A stretch of DNA of 64,000 bases, taken from contig CM041294.1 of NCBI GenBank assembly GCA_023052935.1, forward strand, positions 104,130,116 through 104,194,115, read 5' to 3'. A program made the translations under genes and the position numbers. Origin of the DNA: Piezodorus guildinii (lineage: Eukaryota; Arthropoda; Insecta; Hemiptera; Pentatomidae). The stretch's first letter is position 1. Each line of letters opens with the position of its first letter. Below the pieces are notes generated by a model that was given only the letters and a program-made list of their open reading frames with translations, was not told the origin of the DNA and did not search any database. Shown one piece after another: positions 58,322 through 64,000 of this stretch.

Positions 58322-59527
58322 TAATAATTTATTTTCATCTATAACTGTATTTAAAAATTCTTAAATTTACTTTAACAACAGAGGTACGTAAAAGTGCCTC
58401 AACCTGGGCAGGATCTGTCATTGGGCAAATCAGAATGATTTAAGGTTAAACGCTGCGAAAACTCAGGCTATCATTATTGGATCCGATTCTCTCCTCACAT
58501 CTATTCCTTCTCTTCCTACCCTATTACTAAATGACCATCCTATCACTTTCAGCTCCTCTGTAAAAAATTTAGGCATCCATTTCGACCAAACTTTATCGTG
58601 GAAACCACATGTGGCCCAAATTTCCCGAAGGTCAATAAGCACTCTCAAACTATTCCATCGTTCCCGTCATGTTCTCCCACAGTCCACCCGTAAGCTCCTT
58701 GTATCCTCTTTAATTTTCCCTCAATTTGATTATGGATGTGCGGTATATGGTGGCCTCTAGAATGCTCTCGAAAAATATGAATGCTCCTTTCTGGCCCGTT
58801 CTACTAGTCTCTGGAATTCCCTCCCATCAAACATCCGTCATGCTCCATCCCTCTCCACATTCAAACACCTTCTCTCCCAGTACCTTCTAGCATCCCAAAA
58901 TGACGCTGCTTGACAATGTAAAAATTTTAGCAGAATTGTATTCAATATTTTTATTTTTTTCCACAAGTATCTATCTATTTTTTCAACTATTTTATCTGGA
59001 AGACTTCTTTGTTATAATCGTTACATTTTTTTTTCTTTTCTTTTTAAATTGTTTATATTGTGATTATTATGTCTGTTATGTGATTAGAAGAGTTTGTTTT
59101 GTAATATTGTAGTATATTATTTTTATTCATGTTTAATTGGTTTATTTTTCATTAATTCTTGTACAGTTTAAGTTACTTTATTATTTCAAAGCTGATGTTA
59201 TTCTTAAAGGACCAAGTAACAAAACAATGTAAAAATTTATTTTTCTTCTTTTTATTATATATTTAGACTCATTTATTTTTCATTTTGTCCCCACAACTAT
59301 TTTCTGAGGATTGTTTTTTATTTTAATTATTATTCATTTTATTTTTATGTATATATTCACCTATAATTGTAAACATTAGTTAATTATGTTCATTTTGTCT
59401 GTTGGCCAGACATACTGTATATTATAAACTGTGCAAATATGTTATTCTCAAAGGACATAGTCCCAGAATAAAAATCAATTTCTATTCTATTCTAAAAGTC
59501 ATGTGTTGGGCCAACCACATTTTTTAA
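58322..59527 (+). repeat. Repeat X 3' end split by a LINE insertion
   Basis: X text up to GAGGTACGTAAAAGT (58395) resumes with AAAAGTCATGTGTTGGGC at 59494. The AAAAGT on both sides is the target duplication of the LINE family A insertion between them. The end of this X copy (ACCACATTTTTT) abuts the start of the - strand X copy at 59520, so the two X copies are arranged tail to tail. Confidence 0.75.
58396..59493 (+). pseudogene. LINE family A, 3' end with target duplication
   Basis: + strand reading: NDLRLNAAKTQAIIIGSDSL, LLNDHPITFSSSVKNLGIHF, SWKPHVAQISRRSISTLKLF, SSLIFPQFDYGCAVYGG, then an internal deletion near 58760-58790, and RSTSLWNSLPSNIRHAPSLS with a TGA stop at 58911-58913. The 3' UTR of about 580 bases ends CCCAGAATAAAAA and TTCTATTCTATTC. 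This is the clearest family A copy and shows both a 5' truncation and an internal deletion. The - strand frame over 58463-58648 is a shadow. Confidence 0.82.
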
Positions 59528-60446
59528 AAAAATCTGGAGCGGGCAACACACGACTTTCACTTACCACGACTGTTAAAATCAACATAAAAAATATTAGATA
59601 TGATTCAATTTTAAAATATTTTAAGATGATTTTAATAAAACCTAATTTTTATTTTCGTTGGAAACTTATGATTTAAATTAAACTATGTAACTATATTAAA
59701 TTGTTAATCAGTAATAAGTTTATTCCCTATTCGTCACTTTATATTACCTTTTACAACTTTTTGTATCAGATAACATTTTTTCTAAAATTGTTCTCTTTCC
59801 AACGGTATATTATATGTCTATATTACTGTTATTATAAAAAAAAAAAAAAAAAAAAAAATTGCATAAAAAAATAGTTTGACTCTTTTATTCTTTCGTTGAA
59901 CATCAAATTCGTTCAACTTGTACATTTAGCCATCCTTCATCAATGTCATTAAGATGATGTGATAAATATTTTGGAATGTACATAATTAAAGGTAGTTTAG
60001 AAGAAGAAAATTTAAAATATCGGCATTTAAACCCTGTCAGACTATTTCAATCAGAATAAAACATACATGATATTGAAGCCCATTAAATGTTACATCGATA
60101 TAGCGAGTTTAATCAAAACCGTTTGAACTGTTTTTGAGAAAATCTTAAAAAGTTGCATAATGCATTTTATAAAGTGGTCCTTCTGGTAAGCCGATTTTGC
60201 TGAAAACGTTACTGTAACATCTCTGGCGTATAGTCGTCTTAAATATGAAATTTCAGTTTCGTTCAACTCATAGTTTTTGCGCTAGACTTACCACACACGG
60301 ACATACACGCAGACCTTTTTTCGGGACTTGGTCATTTGGATTCAGGAGACCCTTTGTATTTCCGTCGAAAACTGGAATTCGAAAATTTTCATGTTCGCAA
60401 TACATTCCCTTACTATATATTTCATAGATAGTTAGGTAAAAGTAAA
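59520..60446 (-). repeat. Repeat X, near full-length, - strand
   Basis: From AAAAAATCTGGAGCGGGCAA, CACACGACTTTCACTTACC to TAGGTAAAAGTAA. Contains all landmarks seen in the copies at 11926 and 24050, including the CGTATAGTCGTCTTAAATAT and GGACTTGGTCATTTGGATTC blocks. Overlapping frames of 60 and 82 codons on opposite strands are chance frames. Confidence 0.8.
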
Positions 60447-60527
60447 AAGTTTCTAAAGACAAGCCAGCAAAAATCTTATACATATGTAAATTCATTGTTG
60501 GTATAAATAGATACATTCATTATTGGT

Positions 60528-60780
60528 ATAATAATAATAATAATAAAACACTTTATTCAGGGACTATGAATTCCCTTAAGAATTATAAAAATGAATAGTA
60601 GATATTAATATTTATGTCTGGTCAAGAAAACAATAAAACTAATTTTTATTTACAAATGTGCAAAAAAGAAAAAGATAAATTAAACACTACCTAGACTTAT
60701 ATACAATCATGTACAAAAAGTATGGATAATAAACACACAAGATAAAAAAAGGAAAGAAAGAAGAGAAATTTCCTAAATAG
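60528..60780 (-). mobile_element. LINE family A 3' tail
   Basis: An (AATAAT)n tail followed by CACTTTATTCAGGGACTATG matches the family A 3' UTR end on the - strand. Coding sequence is absent. Confidence 0.6.
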
Positions 60781-62039
60781 TTATTGGTACATTCATTGTT
60801 GCTATACTTGGATGTTTATAATTTCATTATTAATAATAATACGATTAATATTAAGGATTCATATGATGAAGGCAGGGCCGAATCTAGGGATTTTGTGAAA
60901 GAAGGGAGGGTTAAAAGACAGGTTTAATTAAACCACCCCTTTTTTAACCATCCTGTCCTGAAAAAAGTCAACGAATTTATTCCAATATTGGGTGATATAT
61001 TTTTGGTCCTTCTGGAAAATTGAACAAAAAAGAAAAAAAAAAAAAAAGGGAATAATGGTTAAATATTTTACAATATATATCATCATTTCATAACATTTAT
61101 TAATATTGAGGGATAATGGTTGAGTCGATAATAGCCAGAAATGTTCAGGATTCGAGGAGGCTGAGTGTGTTCACTCGACAGACCCCTGATTATTTCTTAT
61201 TAATTCATTTTATTGACTGATCTAAATTTAAAAGAATAAACTTTTTTTGACTTCCAAAAATTAAACTTCCCTCAAAATTCTTGACTCACTCCCATTTCCT
61301 CAGCCCCATCCTCCTTTAGTTCCGGTTTTGGTTTCAAGCGACATTTTGTCGAATGCAACTAGATGCATTAATAATATTTATGCGAAGTTAACTCTCTTAA
61401 GATTGTTATTAAAATTAATTTTTTTTTACCTGGGACGGGACTAAATGTTTGTCTGGTTGGAACACATGAAATAAATTTTTTTAGGATCATGAAAAAACTA
61501 AAAAAATGAGATGAAATCTAACGTATTTTTCATATAAAATATTTGCCATGATTTTCGACCGCTTACCAAATTTGCTCACCTCGAATTAAAAAATTTTGAG
61601 TAACGCATTAAAAGAAATTCAGAAAACGAATTTTAATGTCTAAATTATTGTTAACAATTATCCTCGCTAAAATTTGTCCAAACTCCGAAAAAAAATCTGT
61701 AATCAGTGGGGGATAGATAAGAGGAATATGGGGATGCGGTTAGACTTCATAGCCTGACTTCTTTAATTTATTAACTGACTGTATTGAAACATTAGGCCAG
61801 GAGTTATCACGAAGCAGGATGGGTGTTTTCCTGTTTATAGTACGGTAAAATTAGGTTTTCATCCAAACATCTCAGAAAAAAAAATGCTGAAACCAGTCAG
61901 AAATGGTTCAATACCCTTCCTTTATTACTGGTAAAAAGTCCCAAAGTTTTCTTCATCGGGTTTTGTATTAGAGAGGGGAGAATCAGAAAATAATTAGAAA
62001 TTTTAGTTTTTTTGTGAATATCTCATATCCACTCTCTAC
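60781..62039. other. Non-coding, with one hAT-like end
   Basis: CAGGGCCGAATCTAGGGATT at 60873 resembles the widespread CAGGGCCGGATTTAGG start of hAT non-autonomous elements, but no partner end was found. The rest has no recognisable feature. Confidence 0.4.
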
Positions 62040-62215
62040 GCCTATTTTAATGAGTGGCCATCATTTGGCTGACGGGTCTCACATACCCGGAGGAGAGGCT
62101 GTGAGTGAATCCCCATTAATTAAATACTTGAAAAAGACCCTCCGGGACTGGGATTCGAACTCAAAACCTTTGGCGTGGGAGACTAGTGCGCTAGCTATTC
62201 AGCCACGGGAAATTT
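62040..62215 (-). mobile_element. tRNA-derived SINE or tRNA pseudogene
   Basis: On the - strand a tRNA-like head is clear: A box TGGCTGAATAG at 62205-62195 matches TRGYNNANNNG exactly, and B box AGTTCGAATCC at 62161-62151 differs from GGTTCGANTCC at one base, about 35 bases apart. The acceptor arms do not pair well and a non-tRNA body (GGAGGGTCTTTTTCAAG and onward) follows, so a SINE head is more likely than a working tRNA gene. It differs from the SINE at 49228. Confidence 0.65.
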
Positions 62216-63367
62216 TATGGTATTTGGCAAAATAAATTTAGGAAATAGTGATTTAAATATTTTTTAAACCTAATAAAGTGAACTTTGAAAAGCGTTATCT
62301 TGCAAACTGCATAACATAAAGAGAATTGATAAGGCTCCGCCATTATCAATTTTAGGATTTTGATGTATTTGGCCAATTCCTTGGCAGTGAGATGTTGAAC
62401 CGATTGTTTTTCCCTTTGGTAGAAAAATGAATGATCCCGGCCTTAGATCACTATACAGTAACCTTTAATTTTTTCAGATGGAGATTTTGCTTAGGTATAT
62501 GACCAGGAGACAGATTGGCAACATACCATTGACCTGATGGGCTTTGATTGTCATACTTAATCCAATTTTTGTCATGATGAAGGAGACTTTGGTTGGAGGT
62601 GCAGTCATAAAGGATAATTTATTATTTATGACTGCCTTCTCATTTAAATTCTTAGAAATATTTGTATAATTACTTATATATTCATATGAACGTACAAGAA
62701 ATAAATAAGTAATTTTTTTAGGAACGCTTCCCAAACCAACTAATCTATCGAATATTCTCTACCTTATACAGTTATTCCATCAATATATTCTTAATCGGAT
62801 TTTAGAAAAAAAGGACTATGATTGATTTATTGTTGACGTTTTGTACATTATTTTAGAAATAACGTTCCAAAAGATTTATTCTGGAATTTAAAATATTGTA
62901 GCTCAGGTGAAGAGTTCAGGGTATTAACTTTGCAACAGAAAATTAAATGTTCAATCAGGTTTCCAGAGGTATGATTGCTATGTTTAACGGTTTCAAAATA
63001 ATCCGATATGAATGAATATGGGGTACTAACTCCTCAAATACGTTAAATGGCACTGGCACCAGTTGTAGAATTTAAGTATAGGTGTAATCGTATATTGGGG
63101 CAGACCTCCACGATTTAAGTACAGTCGAATTCGAAGAATGTCGAAGGAAGCTGCTTGTCTCCAAAAAAGTAGGATTATTCATATTTCAAGTATGTGGGAT
63201 CCTGATTGAAATTTAATTCGTGATCTTCGAAGAGTGCATAGCCTCTTGACTACATGCGTACATTATCTTGACTTTGAATATTTTATTGCCTGTTTGAGAA
63301 AGAACTCAAAATCATTGCAGTGATAATAATATAAATGGAAGGAGAGTAAAATGCCAGAAAACTGATT
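62216..63367. other. Non-coding, with a mini foldback
   Basis: At 62572-62645 a small hairpin with GGTGCAGTCATAAA and TTTATGACTGC (11-bp stem, about 14-base loop) recalls the ends of the foldback elements, here with almost no interior. No gene is recognised. Confidence 0.5.
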
Positions 63368-63620
63368 ACAGGGCTATCCAAACTACGGTAGGCCCTTTAC
63401 ACGTAAATCCCTTCGGACCTTACTAAATGCAGATTGGCTGGATTTGCCCTTAGGCAGCCCTATCCAATGCAGACAGGTTGGACATGACGTGTGGTATTCC
63501 ATCTGGCTATTGAGCAAGCAGCAGTGTGGTCTACCTCTTGGGCGACTGAGGTGGCTGCTTTGTTTAAAGGGGTCTTGATAAGACATAGATGTTTTGCAAA
63601 GTTTATAATTGTTTATTGTT
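63368..63620 (+). mobile_element. hAT-like element remnant
   Basis: CAGGGCTATCCAAACTACGG at 63368 closely resembles the CAGGGxTxTCCAAACTACGG ends of hAT elements. A moderately GC-rich segment to about 63575 follows, with overlapping 67- and 69-codon frames on opposite strands that are not recognisable as transposase. Confidence 0.5.
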
Positions 63621-64000
63621 ACAATCCCTCAATATTAATAGAATGGAAAATTGCTTATCTTATATCTTTATCGACAAATGTAATTAATCTAAATTATTGA
63701 AAATTCAGGAGAAGTAACTCCCTACAGCATTACAAGATAATATGTCTAGAACATTACATCTTTAGACTTTAGTATTCTTAAACCAAACTTTCAATAAAAG
63801 AAATACTTTTTTCATTCAATTCTCATATTATTACTTTATATTATTACAATATTATTATTTTATCTTATTTTATTATATTTATTGTATATGCTGGAGATTT
63901 AATATTGAAGCGGAGTTTCATATGGTTGCCATAAGCATTATTGTGATCATTATTAATATATAATTTTTTTTTTGGTTATATACATATATTTGAATAAATT
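63621..64000. other. AT-rich non-coding
   Basis: Nothing recognisable; mainly TATT-rich low-complexity sequence. Confidence 0.5.

Noticed and set aside
58463..58648. 61-codon - strand frame MRVLIDLREIW...
   Set aside because: Antisense to the LINE family A reverse-transcriptase segment, which has clear family motifs on the + strand.
62138..62215. A functional tRNA gene
   Set aside because: Internal boxes are good but acceptor-stem pairing is poor and a SINE-like body follows.

Overview
The window is an AT-rich stretch of an animal nuclear genome, most likely an insect. Evidence: spliced genes with GT-AG introns and TATA/initiator promoters; a small secreted-peptide gene whose first intron lies four codons into the signal peptide (typical of insect cuticle-protein genes); many degraded Jockey/CR1/RTE-like LINEs; tRNA-derived SINEs; and many microsatellites. 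No species is assigned.

Host genes: only two intact ones are supported, and they are a pair. One is on the + strand (20448-21365), one on the - strand (29541-29830). They converge tail to tail across about 8.2 kb of repeats. Both have a 4-codon first exon and a 51-codon second exon, and both encode the same 55-residue secreted peptide. Exon 2 appears identical. TATA box, initiator, 5' leader and a CCACGCCC promoter box are conserved, while the introns differ (750 and 122 bp).

The rest is mobile-element debris. (a) 3.5-7.8 kb: the 5' part of a GC-rich LINE, with 5' leader, a very long ORF1 (about 1190 codons, DUF4780-like core, two arrays of in-frame repeats, one frameshift) and the start of ORF2. 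(b) 8-20 kb and 58-60.8 kb: LINE family A, LINE family B, tRNA-type SINEs, foldback elements and a 0.9-kb non-coding repeat 'X', nested in one another. (c) 23-35 kb: LINE pieces, a Harbinger-like MITE with TAA duplications and an RTE-like relic around gene 2. (d) 35.5-41.5 kb: a 2.9-kb direct tandem duplication whose second unit carries a nested 333-bp duplication. (e) 45-58 kb: LINE families B and C, a full-length SINE, X copies, a 281-bp tandem duplication and a near-perfect 525-bp palindrome. (f) 60-64 kb: hAT-like ends and a tRNA-derived SINE head.

The most unusual signal is a hammerhead-ribozyme-like core (CTGATGA, helix II, GAAAC) in both arms of two separate foldback elements (1527-2170 and 56431-56955), with degenerate relatives elsewhere. 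This would link the foldbacks to ribozyme-bearing retroelements such as Penelope-like elements. All family assignments come from reading the sequence; no database search was possible.
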